From the NCBI RefSeq assembly GCF_900215605.1, contig NZ_OBEL01000001.1, forward strand, positions 744,001-808,000: DNA of 64,000 bases, read 5' to 3'. Positions 53,414 through 62,047 of this stretch are shown piece by piece. The translations under genes were made by a program, and so were the position numbers. Below the pieces are notes generated by a model that was given only the letters and a program-made list of their open reading frames with translations, searched no databases and was not told the DNA's origin. The DNA is from Cohaesibacter gelatinilyticus (GTDB lineage Bacteria; Pseudomonadota; Alphaproteobacteria; Rhizobiales; Cohaesibacteraceae). How positions within the stretch are numbered: position 1 is the first letter of the stretch; every line of letters begins with the position of its first letter.

Positions 53414-54840
53414 TGACTTTGCCTCGCTTTTAGCAGGAGTTGCAGGGCAGTTGAGGGAGGAGAGTGAACAACCTTTGGCGCCGGTCCCGCCTCAGCTCGT
53501 TTGGTCTCTGCCTCATTCTCAAAATCCCCTTCCGGTTCTGGATGGATGGTATTGGTCTTCAATTCCACCGGGTCCAGACCGGCAATCCGCTCCATCATGG
53601 GCTGTTGGTCGCGGATAAGATGTTTTGGTTCGGAGAAAGGAGCCAGTCTTTCAATGAAGTCGAGTGCTTCCAGGCCAGGGGAGCCGCGGAAGAAGGAGAT
53701 GGGCATGATGTCCATCCAAAGACGGTCGGCATAACTCCAGAGATCAAAGGGGGATTCGCCTTTTCCATCTTTGTTTTTGTCGAAACCTTCATAGGAATCC
53801 CAATGATTGCTATCCCAAAGGTGTCGCCTGGCGGAGCCACCACCGCGCACAACGATTTGGGTGAAATTGGAAGCAAAGTCATTATGGACGATGCGATTGC
53901 CTTTCCAATCACTGTGGAATTGTACGCCGATACCATTGAAGGAGATATTGTTGTCCGAGATCAGGTTCTCGCTATCAGGCTGATAAGGAGAGACATCAAG
54001 ATACAGTCCTACGGAATTGCCCAGCACATCATTTCCCGCAATGATGACATCTGAGGTTTCCTTGAAGCCAATACCCATTCCGGATGAGCCGGAGCTCTCA
54101 ATAATCTTGTTGTTGAGCACTTTGATACCGTCGGAATACATCAGAAAGATGCCAACGGTATTGTTGCGAATGTCATTCTTCTCGACCAGGTTATACTGGC
54201 TGTACATGAAGTGAATGCCATATCGACCGCGTCGGATCTTGTTGCCTGCAATACGGTTATTCTTGGAATACCAGACCACCACATCACGACTGTCGGTGAT
54301 AATGTTGTTCAGGATCTTGTTCTCGGTCGAATACCAAAGGCGGATTGCGTCGCCTCGCAAGGGTAGATCGACATCACGGCTGTTGATCTTGTTGTTTTTG
54401 ACGATGTTGTTGTTGGATTGCTGGATATCAAAACCGAACAATACATTTTCCATCGTCAGGTTTTTGAGAATATTGAAATCGCCGCGTACCTGAATTCCGC
54501 TATCCAACTCATTATGTAGCCGGCCGGAATTACGTAGGATCATGTCCTGAACTGTCGCTCCAGTGGTCTTGACCAGAAGGACTGTTCCTTTGCCCTCAGC
54601 ATCCAGTATCACACCATTGGAACCATCAAAGGTAATGGCGTTCGTGATGGTAAAATTACCTTTATAGATGCCAGCAGGCGGGATGATGGTCTCACCTGGC
54701 TTTGCTGCATCAATGGTAGCCTGCAGATCATATGATGCAGATGCTGTGGTGGACGCCGAAGACAGGGCTATCCATAGGCAAAACAGGGACATGATTTTGG
54801 CAAGATTATGCATTTTCTGGACCGTTTTTCGCACACTCAT
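53410..54840 (-). CDS. nosD: NosD, periplasmic beta-helix protein for CuZ assembly
   Basis: 476 residues. A signal segment (about 10-34) precedes parallel beta-helix repeats of the CASH/NosD family between about 60 and 350, with many N-x-I/V-x-x-N turns such as NNNIVKNNKINSRD and NDIRNNTVGIFLMYSDG. NosD bridges NosL and NosFY in CuZ maturation. The C-terminal 100 residues are low-complexity. ATG 54840 or 54813 may be the start; neither has a clear ribosome-binding site. A strong bidirectional terminator (54901-54933) separates it from nosB, so it may be read from its own promoter or by read-through. Confidence 0.92.
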   Translation of the reverse strand: MSVRKTVQKMHNLAKIMSLFCLWIALSSASTTASASYDLQATIDAAKPGETIIPPAGIYKGNFTITNAITFDGSNGVILDAEGKGTVLLVKTTGATVQDMILRNSGRLHNELDSGIQVRGDFNILKNLTMENVLFGFDIQQSNNNIVKNNKINSRDVDLPLRGDAIRLWYSTENKILNNIITDSRDVVVWYSKNNRIAGNKIRRGRYGIHFMYSQYNLVEKNDIRNNTVGIFLMYSDGIKVLNNKIIESSGSSGMGIGFKETSDVIIAGNDVLGNSVGLYLDVSPYQPDSENLISDNNISFNGIGVQFHSDWKGNRIVHNDFASNFTQIVVRGGGSARRHLWDSNHWDSYEGFDKNKDGKGESPFDLWSYADRLWMDIMPISFFRGSPGLEALDFIERLAPFSEPKHLIRDQQPMMERIAGLDPVELKTNTIHPEPEGDFENEAETKRAEAGPAPKVVHSPPSTALQLLLKARQSQ

Positions 54841-54900
54841 TCATGAGTGATCTGAAAGAAAAATGCTGATAGAGCATCAAGTTGGCTCTAGTGTCTAAAA

Positions 54901-54934
54901 AGGTTGGTCAAGTTTCCTTGACCAACCTCATTTT
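54901..54934. terminator. Strong bidirectional terminator inside the nos cluster
   Basis: AGGTTGGTCAAG, loop TTTC, CTTGACCAACCT: a perfect 12-bp stem with T-runs on both strands. It lies just after nosB and before nosD, dividing the cluster into nosZ-cytochromes-nosB and nosDGHFLY units. Confidence 0.9.
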
Positions 54935-54952
54935 TTAGGGTTTTACGCAGTT

Positions 54953-56218
54953 TTATGCCTGCTTGATGGTTGGGCCCGCAGAAACAGAAGCCTCAACTTT
55001 GGGAGCTGCCGCATCCTTGCGGATTTTGCGGCGGATCAAGCCAGCCAGAGCTAGCAATACAAAGCTCGCCATCATCAAACCAAAACCGATATGCGGATAG
55101 GAGTGGGTGGTAAACTGTGCCACTTTGCCATCACCGAATACAGTTGGCATGAATGGCTTCAAAGTGAAGGCGCCCATGGTGGAAAGGCTATGACCATACC
55201 ACCACAACCAACCGGCATATTCGACGATGAAGGCGAATGGAACAATAGCCGGGATGATGACCAGCAACCAGAACCAAGGCTTGTCTTCACGCCAGGAAAG
55301 GGCGGTGAGCACGACCATTGCCAGAATAATGATAACAAACAATGCCTGAGCCACCCATGTCATGGTAGCAACCAGTGGGTCATTACGAGCGGGATCCATG
55401 AACCAGCGACCAAGGCTCTTCTCATAATGCCAAAGCATTGCCTGCATACCAGACGCATTCCATTCGACGCGTTCTGATGCCGGCAATTTGGATTGATCGT
55501 TATTGTAAACTGTTGCAAGTTTGGTGATTAAGGAAGCACGATCCAACTCGGTTGCTGGAGCATCGGGCACAGCTGTAATGCCTTGAGCTTCTTGCTGTTT
55601 GGCATAGACCTCTGCCATTTCCTCACGAAGGCGTTTGACCAGCGGATGCAGCTCCTCCTCTTCATCCGTCTCCTCATCGCCCTGACCTAACGAGACCACC
55701 ATACCGGTAATATAGCCTTTGGAATGCAACATCAGTCCGTCCTTGGCATACATGACATGCCCCATCCAGACTGCAACCGTACCAAAGCCTAGAACCAGAA
55801 CAACCATGCGTGACTTTCGCCCAGGAGCAGCAAATCCAAGCAGCATCACGACCAAAAGACCGATCATGAAGGGAGAGAAAGCTTTTTCGACCGGACCACC
55901 AGAGGCAATTGGGAACATACCCACAAAGTGGTTGATCGTATCCATTTCGTGGACACAATCCAGCGCTTCCTTCTCGTCAACCTCGGTGGATTGACGTAAG
56001 GCGCAGCCATTGCGAACACTATCAATGTGGAAGTGGATTTTTACACCATCCGGGAAGGTCTGTTTGGGATAGTTGACTGCTTCGAGAGACACCCACCAAA
56101 GGGGAGCAAAGAAATAGCCAATCACGCAAACCAGACCGGCCAAGGTCAATATACGATAGATCCAGACCCGTTTGTCTTTGTTTTCATCAATCACGGGGTG
56201 GTTGGCAGTATCAGACAT
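54953..56218 (-). CDS. nosB: NosB-like membrane protein of clade II nos clusters
   Basis: 421 residues from ATG 56218 (AAGG upstream). About six membrane helices: near 20-42, 120-140, 148-168, 285-307, 315-340 and 385-405. A periplasmic loop after helix 1 contains two Cys (NGCALRQ, LDCVHEMD) and the motif INHFVGMFPI. A large hydrophilic loop carries an acidic run (GDEETDEEEEL) and a coiled coil. nosB is found only in atypical nos clusters, between nosZ and nosD, and its role is unknown. Identification is by position, topology and this loop; hence moderate certainty. Confidence 0.72.
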   Translation of the reverse strand: MSDTANHPVIDENKDKRVWIYRILTLAGLVCVIGYFFAPLWWVSLEAVNYPKQTFPDGVKIHFHIDSVRNGCALRQSTEVDEKEALDCVHEMDTINHFVGMFPIASGGPVEKAFSPFMIGLLVVMLLGFAAPGRKSRMVVLVLGFGTVAVWMGHVMYAKDGLMLHSKGYITGMVVSLGQGDEETDEEEELHPLVKRLREEMAEVYAKQQEAQGITAVPDAPATELDRASLITKLATVYNNDQSKLPASERVEWNASGMQAMLWHYEKSLGRWFMDPARNDPLVATMTWVAQALFVIIILAMVVLTALSWREDKPWFWLLVIIPAIVPFAFIVEYAGWLWWYGHSLSTMGAFTLKPFMPTVFGDGKVAQFTTHSYPHIGFGLMMASFVLLALAGLIRRKIRKDAAAPKVEASVSAGPTIKQA

Positions 56219-56304
56219 GGGGTGAACGCCTTGTCGTTGGAAGATGCCCCATGGGTCTATGCGTAGAACAAACAAGCCCAGGCAGCTTCACTGTGAACCG
56301 GGGA

Positions 56305-56371
56305 GACGCATCAGGCACGAAGCAAGAAGCGTGCGTCTTGAGGATTGGGGCACCCCAACGTGTCCCAATCC
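56305..56371. other. Intercistronic hairpins between nosB and the first cytochrome
   Basis: AGACGCA/TGCGTCT (about 56305-56340) followed by GGATTGGG/CCCAATCC (56342-56371). No T-run follows, so RNA processing or stability is more likely than termination. Confidence 0.5.
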
Positions 56372-56384
56372 AGTCATTTGGGTG

Positions 56385-57092
56385 TTACCAGTCAAAATCT
56401 GGGTTCACCCAGTCAGGATCGGCCAGTTTTTCTTTTGGTGGCGTCAGACGGGATACGTAATCCATCACGGCAACCATATCCTTGTCGGAGAAGCCTTCGA
56501 TCTGCTTGACCATGTCAGGGTTGGCGTTACGGCGCTTGCCATCACGGATCCACTCGAACTGACGCAGCAAATAATTGTAATGCTGGCCTTGAATCAGAGG
56601 GTAGAATTTATCTGGCTTGCCTTCGCCACGCTCGCCATGACAACGAACACAATTGTCTTTGTAGAGTTTTTCGCCCAACTCCAGATCTTTGCCTGGTCCT
56701 TTGCCGTTATTCGGGTTCATCGGCAGTTTTTCGATATAGGCAGCAACGTCTGCCAGAGCCTGTGCACCACCGATTTCACGAGGCAGAGCAAAAGGATACA
56801 TGGTTGGGTTGTCACGGTTCTTGGCACGAATATCAGCAAGCTGCTTGATGGTTACAACTGCATGCTGACCAGCCAATTGAGGGAAAGTACCGTCTTCCAG
56901 ACCCCAACCATTGAGCTGGTGACAGGCAGAGCAAACTTCGTAAGTCTCAATGCCACCTTCATGATTAGGTTTGAGGTGCAGGGCTTCGTCCTGCTCTTCG
57001 TTGCCCTCGTTCCAGCCACCTGCGGCATAAGCAGCACCGGACAGCATGAGAGCTGTGCAACCAACTGCTAGAAATTTCATATACATTTTCAT
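56385..57092 (-). CDS. Diheme periplasmic cytochrome c (nos cluster)
   Basis: 235 residues from ATG 57092 (GGAG six bases upstream). A signal peptide ends AAYAAGG. Two class I haem domains follow: CSACH near residue 54 and CVRCH near 144, with distal Met candidates in NPTMYPFA and NPDMVKQ. The architecture resembles cytochrome c4. In clade II clusters two such cytochromes sit beside nosZ and carry electrons from NosGH to CuA. Maturation would need the Ccm system at 10-14 kb. Confidence 0.9.
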   Translation of the reverse strand: MKMYMKFLAVGCTALMLSGAAYAAGGWNEGNEEQDEALHLKPNHEGGIETYEVCSACHQLNGWGLEDGTFPQLAGQHAVVTIKQLADIRAKNRDNPTMYPFALPREIGGAQALADVAAYIEKLPMNPNNGKGPGKDLELGEKLYKDNCVRCHGERGEGKPDKFYPLIQGQHYNYLLRQFEWIRDGKRRNANPDMVKQIEGFSDKDMVAVMDYVSRLTPPKEKLADPDWVNPDFDW

Positions 57093-57124
57093 AATTGACT
57101 CCAATAGTCAGGTCCGTGGATCAG

Positions 57125-57156
57125 GACGCGGGCCTGTTCTGGTCTGGGTCCGCGTC
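57125..57156. other. Intercistronic hairpin between the two cytochrome genes
   Basis: GACGCGG and CCGCGTC with an 18-base loop, sitting in the 74-base gap between the cytochromes. The downstream sequence has no T-run. Confidence 0.5.
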
Positions 57157-57166
57157 TTGAATTCTT

Positions 57167-57898
57167 CTATTTCTTCTTCTTTGCTTTACGCTCGACCGTG
57201 GACAGATAGTCGGCGATCGCTACGATCTGTTCATCCTTGGCGCGTTTGATTACGCCATACATCAGCTTGGATTTGCCATTCACACGCACTTTTTCACGCA
57301 TGTCGGTCATCTGATTGATCAAATAGGCTTTCTTCTGGCCAGCAATGATTGGATAAGCTTTGTTTGAGGCTTTGGTGCCGTCCTTGCTATGGCAGGCTTT
57401 GCAACCGAGCTTTTTGTAAGCTTTCTTGCCCGCGGCAATTTGCTCTTCAGAGACAGGCTCTTCTGGTGGGCGCAGTTTCGCAGGAGGTAACTCGCTCAGC
57501 CATGCTGCCAGATCCTTGATCTCATCCTTGTTCACCAGATGCATGATGTCCGCCATACCTTTGGTACGCGGATGACCAGTCTCTTCCTCGACACTGGCAA
57601 CACGCTTGCCAGACTGGATGTCCAGCATTTGCTGTGTCAGATATTTGGCATTCTGGCCTGCGAGGTTTGGATAATCGCGAATTGCTTTGGCCCCATTGCG
57701 GCCATGACAGGCCATGCAGGATTTGGTCCGGTAAATTCTGGAGCGTGGGTCGCGCTTTCTCTTCTTCTTTTTTTCGACTTTTTTCTCGGCCGTCGCAGCC
57801 TGTGCATTTGTCTCGGTTGTCGAGACAGGCATGGCGATTACAGCTGCAAGGGCAGCTACGCTCAAACCTTTCAACAAAGTAGGAATAAAAGTTCGCAT
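57167..57898 (-). CDS. Diheme periplasmic cytochrome c, Lys-rich (nos cluster)
   Basis: 243 residues. A signal peptide of about 34 residues is followed by a strongly basic segment (KKVEKKKKRKRDPRSR) before the first haem site CMACH near residue 62; the second, CKACH, is near 167. The C-terminus is also basic (ERKAKKKK). Distal Met candidates are in KGMADIM and SKLMYG. It is a c4-like electron carrier of the N2O reductase chain. The unusual charge may favour docking to an acidic partner or membrane. It lies 254 bases after nosZ, with a hairpin between. Confidence 0.9.
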   Translation of the reverse strand: MRTFIPTLLKGLSVAALAAVIAMPVSTTETNAQAATAEKKVEKKKKRKRDPRSRIYRTKSCMACHGRNGAKAIRDYPNLAGQNAKYLTQQMLDIQSGKRVASVEEETGHPRTKGMADIMHLVNKDEIKDLAAWLSELPPAKLRPPEEPVSEEQIAAGKKAYKKLGCKACHSKDGTKASNKAYPIIAGQKKAYLINQMTDMREKVRVNGKSKLMYGVIKRAKDEQIVAIADYLSTVERKAKKKK

Positions 57899-58103
57899 GT
57901 CTGGTCACTCCTCATCGAACCCTTTTCGCCCTGGACCTTGAAGCTGGCTTTTTCGAGTTCTTACCAATTGGCGTCTTTAATAAGTAATTGCCATGCCGGT
58001 TATGGGCTGGCCTTGACCTTCGTTAATTACTTGCGCAAAGAAGAAATAACTAAAAGGTATAATTACTTAGCTGTCGCTCAATGGTGTTGGTCACATGGGA
58101 AAG

Positions 58104-58124
58104 AAGGGGGCGCTAGGCCCCCTT
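58104..58124. other. Hairpin downstream of nosZ
   Basis: AAGGGGGC and GCCCCCTT, 29 bases after the nosZ stop. On the minus strand it is followed by CTTTC rather than a full T-run, so it may act as a partial terminator that sets a higher nosZ transcript level than the downstream genes. Confidence 0.55.
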
Positions 58125-58152
58125 TCCAAGTTTGTCAGATTTGAAGTTCAGC

Positions 58153-60444
58153 TTACTTCTTCACGACAGCGCCGTGCTCTTCCAGATAGGTTTTGGCTCG
58201 CAGACCAATGTCAGCGGCTTTAACCTGGAACTGCCACCACTGGTTCGCCCAAAGCATGGCGTTGTTCCAGTCTTCCTTGGCAGCTGCTTCTTCAGCCTTT
58301 TTCTTCACTTCCTCGATGCGGCCGAGCTGATCAGTCGCGTCTTCAACCAGTGCTACGACATTGTCGAAGTCTTTGAAGTTGGTGGACACGATGTAAGCGA
58401 CAACAGAGTCGATGACTTGCTGAGTCTGCAAGTTGGTCTTGTACTGCTTGTCATAGTCAGCTTTGGTGTAGGTGGTACCAACACTCACTTCGCCAGAACC
58501 AGCTTTGGTGCCTTTCGGACGGACAATCAGGTAACCCTGCATTTCCAGATGAAGGGCAGAGCAGAACTCGGTGCAGAAGTATGGGAAGACGCCTGCACGG
58601 TCAGCCGTAAAGGTCGCAGAAGCAGTTTTGCCTGGTTCCAGTGACAGGTTGACGTTGTAGGTGTCCACTGCGAAGCCGTGGGTTTCATCCTCTGCACGTT
58701 CAGCATTGGTGAAGTGGAAGGAGACAACATCACCCTGTTCAACTTCAACAATCTCTGGTGTGAGGTGTGAACGAATGGCGGTGCCGTAGATGTCAACACG
58801 ACCATCGGTGCGAACAATCTTCTCACGACCTGGACGTACAGCTGCTTCATGACGTTTGCCGGTACGGCTGTTTGTGCCATATTTGTAGCGAACAAGCGGC
58901 TTCAGTTTGTCAGCGGAGATAGCGACCACATAGTGAGGCTCACCAAGTGGAATTGGCATATCATAGAGCAATTCCATCTTGCTATTGCCGATATCAATCA
59001 GCTGGTGGTTCTGCGGATGCAGAGGACCAACTGGGTTGAAGCGGTCAATTGCAAGCTTGTTCAGGGCAACCAGATATTTGCCTTTAGGAGCAACGGTGTC
59101 GCCTTCCATGGTCATCAAGTGACCAATGTTGTAGTGAACGGAAACTTTGTCGAGGATCTTGCCTTCACAATAATTGTATTTGGCAACCTGACTGTCCACA
59201 TACAACGAGGTGTAGGCGATACATGGAGTGCTGTCGAATTGGGTATGGAGAGGTCCAAGGCCCAGATCGATTTGCTTGTGAATCACAGATTCAAGATCAA
59301 GAATTGGAATGCCGTATGGGTCTTCGCCAGCATATTTCTTGTCTTTGATAGCCTGCTGCAGTTTCTCGAAGGAGTAAACGGTGACCTGGGTGTCCAGTTT
59401 ACCGGATACGATGAGGAACTTACCGTCTGGAGTAACGTCCACACCGTGTGGAGACTTCACTTCAGGAGCCAGGAACAGAACGCCCTCAGCAACAGCAACA
59501 TCCATGGTCAGAACCTGATGACCATTGATTTCCTTGCCTTTGCCTGCAGCAATCAGCTCAGCAGCTTTCTTCCAGTTCACGATATGCAGGAAGTCGGTGT
59601 CGTTTGCAGAACAGCCAGCTTCGAATGGAGGGCGACCGGACTCGATGCCGCCAACATAACGCTCGGAACAGAATGAGTTGGTGAAGGACCAACCGTCGGA
59701 TACCAGTTTACCAGCATCGGACAAATCCTGAGAATATGGAGGCATTTCGACGGTGAAGGATTTGGACGGATCAATGCGGCCAGCTTCACGGTCAAATTTC
59801 CAGTAGGTCACACCACCGCGGTATTTCTCGTTGAACTCGGACAGTGGAGCATATTCGCCACCCAGAGGCGCAGCATATTGTGCGGCTTCCAGAACATAAT
59901 CGGTGTTTGGCGTAACAAATGCACCACCATGCTCAGATTGGAAAACCGGATTGGCAACAATCTGCTGGGTTTCGAAGTCATGCAGATTGATGACTGCGAT
60001 ACGAGGGTTGGCCTTATCGTTGATGAAGAGCCATTCACCGTCATATTCACCATTGGTCTCGGAGATTGCAGGGTGGTGAGTATCACCCCAGGTCAACACG
60101 TTGCCCTTAGGAGAACCTTCTTCAAGGATTTTTTTGGATTCGTCATCAAAGCCGAAGCCCTGCCATGGTTCCGGTGTAAAGGCGGAAACATATTTCAGGA
60201 TGCGCATGGACGGGATGCCGTAAACGATGACCTGGCCAGACTGACCACCGGAGGAGAAGGCAACAAATTCGTCGCGACCGCCGGTCGGGGTGTAGGTCTT
60301 GGCTGCGGCCAACAAGTCTTTCTGGGAAAGACCACGCCGCTTCATGACATCGTCCAGGGATTCAGCGGAATAAGCAGCTCCAGCAGCGCCAAAACCGATA
60401 ATGGCAGCTGTGGAAGCGCCCAAGATACGCTTCAGAGATTTCAT
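58153..60444 (-). CDS. nosZ: Nitrous oxide reductase NosZ, clade II (Sec-type)
   Basis: 763 residues. It reduces N2O to N2 in the periplasm. The N-terminus MKSLKRILGASTAAIIGFG is a Sec-type signal without the twin arginines of clade I. The beta-propeller carries CuZ His candidates in WGDTHHPAISE, EHGGAFV, SPHGVDV, GPLHTQFDS, NIGHLMTMEG and GEPHYVV. The cupredoxin domain has the CuA set CTEFCSALHLEM at about 624-635. A tail of about 107 residues after CuA is helical and Glu/Lys/Ala-rich with no CXXCH, unlike Wolinella NosZ, which has a haem domain there. It heads the minus-strand nos cluster. Confidence 0.95.
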   Translation of the reverse strand: MKSLKRILGASTAAIIGFGAAGAAYSAESLDDVMKRRGLSQKDLLAAAKTYTPTGGRDEFVAFSSGGQSGQVIVYGIPSMRILKYVSAFTPEPWQGFGFDDESKKILEEGSPKGNVLTWGDTHHPAISETNGEYDGEWLFINDKANPRIAVINLHDFETQQIVANPVFQSEHGGAFVTPNTDYVLEAAQYAAPLGGEYAPLSEFNEKYRGGVTYWKFDREAGRIDPSKSFTVEMPPYSQDLSDAGKLVSDGWSFTNSFCSERYVGGIESGRPPFEAGCSANDTDFLHIVNWKKAAELIAAGKGKEINGHQVLTMDVAVAEGVLFLAPEVKSPHGVDVTPDGKFLIVSGKLDTQVTVYSFEKLQQAIKDKKYAGEDPYGIPILDLESVIHKQIDLGLGPLHTQFDSTPCIAYTSLYVDSQVAKYNYCEGKILDKVSVHYNIGHLMTMEGDTVAPKGKYLVALNKLAIDRFNPVGPLHPQNHQLIDIGNSKMELLYDMPIPLGEPHYVVAISADKLKPLVRYKYGTNSRTGKRHEAAVRPGREKIVRTDGRVDIYGTAIRSHLTPEIVEVEQGDVVSFHFTNAERAEDETHGFAVDTYNVNLSLEPGKTASATFTADRAGVFPYFCTEFCSALHLEMQGYLIVRPKGTKAGSGEVSVGTTYTKADYDKQYKTNLQTQQVIDSVVAYIVSTNFKDFDNVVALVEDATDQLGRIEEVKKKAEEAAAKEDWNNAMLWANQWWQFQVKAADIGLRAKTYLEEHGAVVKK

Positions 60445-60599
60445 TGTAAGTGCCCCTTACATTTGAGCGCGTTCAATCGGGTTTCAGAGCATGGAGAAAT
60501 CTGAGATTTGATCGAAACGCGAGAGAACATTACGTCCAACAAATTCGTAATGTGCGAAAACACGCGAGGACATATTGGTCGGGGCAGGGCATTTCCTAC

Positions 60600-60613
60600 T
60601 TGACGATCATCAA
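60600..60613. promoter_or_regulatory. FNR/FixK-type box in the nosZ upstream region
   Basis: TTGACGATCATCAA: one mismatch to TTGAT-N4-ATCAA, and compatible with the FixK/Dnr half-site TTGAC. It is 156 bases upstream of nosZ (minus) and 122 upstream of the DUF2946-like gene (plus), so it could control both. Confidence 0.6.
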
Positions 60614-60734
60614 GGAAGAAAAAGTTTTGGATCGTCATGCTTGAGCCATCTTGTCACAGGTCTCAATCCGTTCTAGCTTAGCTGGGCGGCATAAGATAGT
60701 TTGGCCAAAATAAAGAGCGAGATCGATTTTTTAA

Positions 60735-61166
60735 ATGTTTGATTTAAAAAAGACATTTAAGATGATGCATTTCTCACTCTCTCTAAAAAAGGGAGATGGG
60801 CTGCATGCATTTGCGCTCGCTTTGGTCCTATTCGCACTCACCTTGCGGGCCGCGCTGCCTCTTGGCTTGGCCGTTACCGTAAATGAGGACGGAATTCCCC
60901 TGGTTATTTGCCAACAGGTGGCGACCGTCGCCAATTTGATGGCCGATGAAGATGGGGAAGAGCAGCCAGTCAATACGGCGTATAAATGCCCATATTGCAT
61001 GGTTCTGAGCGCTGATGGCGCACCCTTGGCTAATCTTCTCGAGACCCCTGCAACTCCGGACTGGGTTGCGTTCTTGACGCTGAAACCTCTCAAACGAGAG
61101 CGGATTGTTCATGCAGCTCCAACACTGTCTGACAATCTCGGCAGAGACCCACCAAAATACGCTTGA
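60735..61166 (+). CDS. DUF2946-like small exported protein, divergent from nosZ
   Basis: 143 residues from ATG 60735, or 133-134 from ATG 60762/60765. A hydrophobic segment (about 24-48, ALALVLFALTLRAALPLGLAV) is followed by a short periplasmic domain with Cys in PLVICQQVA and the pair KCPYCMVL. This Cys layout resembles DUF2946 proteins, which often accompany copper genes. The first ATG lies in an inverted repeat (TTAAATGT/ACATTTAA, about 60730-60758). Together with the PCuAC gene it probably serves copper supply to NosZ; that is inferred from position. Confidence 0.65.
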   Translation: MFDLKKTFKMMHFSLSLKKGDGLHAFALALVLFALTLRAALPLGLAVTVNEDGIPLVICQQVATVANLMADEDGEEQPVNTAYKCPYCMVLSADGAPLANLLETPATPDWVAFLTLKPLKRERIVHAAPTLSDNLGRDPPKYA

Positions 61167-61397
61167 TCTCTTGATGATGTGCGTACGCGCTCACCATTCA
61201 GTCTGGCTATTTGCGTCCTGCCCCTTCGCATTCACCCTTTCGAATTTGGTTTGTAGCTTGTTCGTGTAGCTTCAGTATTTCATGGAATTTGCAAAAATAT
61301 CTGTGAATGAATTCCTCTCAGAACAATGATGCGCCAGTTACGCCCAACTGAGGAGCGTATGCACGTGGTCTGAGTCGTGCCTTTTAAACCCATCACC

Positions 61398-61424
61398 GAG
61401 GGTTTGGCATGGTGCCAAATCCTC
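61398..61424. promoter_or_regulatory. Long perfect hairpin upstream of the PCuAC gene
   Basis: GAGG-G-TTTGGCA, loop TGG, TGCCAAA-T-CCTC. It lies 42 bases before the ATG at 61466, in a 299-base gap that otherwise shows nothing recognisable. It may be a terminator for the DUF2946-like gene or an operator or leader structure. Confidence 0.5.
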
Positions 61425-61465
61425 TCATTTCTCACGTTGATCCTTTTTAGAGACAGGAACTTCTT

Positions 61466-61993
61466 ATGAAAAAGACTCTTGCTGGTGCCCTTATTGCGTC
61501 TGTTATGGCACTCACCCCCGCTCTCGCTGATGTGATGTCTGGCGATCTGACCATTTCCGGTGCCTTTGCCCGTGCGTCTGCTGGTAAAGCTACCGCAGGC
61601 GGTGCCTTCATGATGATCAAGAACAAAGGTGACGCAGATCGTCTGGTGTCTGCCAGCTCCGATGTTGCCGAACGCACCGAGCTACATACGCACATCAAGG
61701 ATGGTGATGTGATGCGCATGCGTGAAGTAAAAGATGGTATTCCAGTGCCTGCCAAAGGCGAAGTCGCCCTGAAGCCAGGTGGATATCACGTGATGTTCAT
61801 GAAGCTTCACAAGCCATTGAAAGCCGGTGAAAAATTCCCTGTCGAGCTGACCTTTGAGAAGGGCGGCAAAGTGACCGTCGAGATCGAAGTTGGCAAGGTC
61901 GGTGCCATGAAGGCCATGGACCATTCAAAAATGGATCATTCCAAAATGAAACATGGTGATATGAAAAAAGGTGATATGAAAAAATCGAACTAA
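61466..61993 (+). CDS. PCu(A)C copper chaperone with Met/His-rich tail
   Basis: 175 residues. A signal peptide ends PALAD (residue 22). The cupredoxin-like PCuAC domain has the copper ligands in the order His 74, Met 85, His 108 and Met 110 (TELHTH, MRMRE, GGYHVMFM), close to the family pattern H-x10-M-x21-H-x-M. The last 25 residues repeat MDHSKMDHSKMKHGDMKKG, a flexible extra Cu-binding tail. PCuAC delivers Cu(I) to CuA sites together with Sco. Next to nosZ it most likely loads NosZ. A terminator follows at 62048. Confidence 0.92.
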   Translation: MKKTLAGALIASVMALTPALADVMSGDLTISGAFARASAGKATAGGAFMMIKNKGDADRLVSASSDVAERTELHTHIKDGDVMRMREVKDGIPVPAKGEVALKPGGYHVMFMKLHKPLKAGEKFPVELTFEKGGKVTVEIEVGKVGAMKAMDHSKMDHSKMKHGDMKKGDMKKSN

Positions 61994-62047
61994 CGCGACA
62001 CCCTCAAATTAGTCACGTTGGTAGAAGGTCGGTTTGCTCCCCGGCCC

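Noticed and set aside
58153-60444. Clade I (Tat-exported) NosZ
   Set aside because: No RR-x-F-L type signal, no nosR or nosX nearby, and nosB/G/H plus cytochromes are present.
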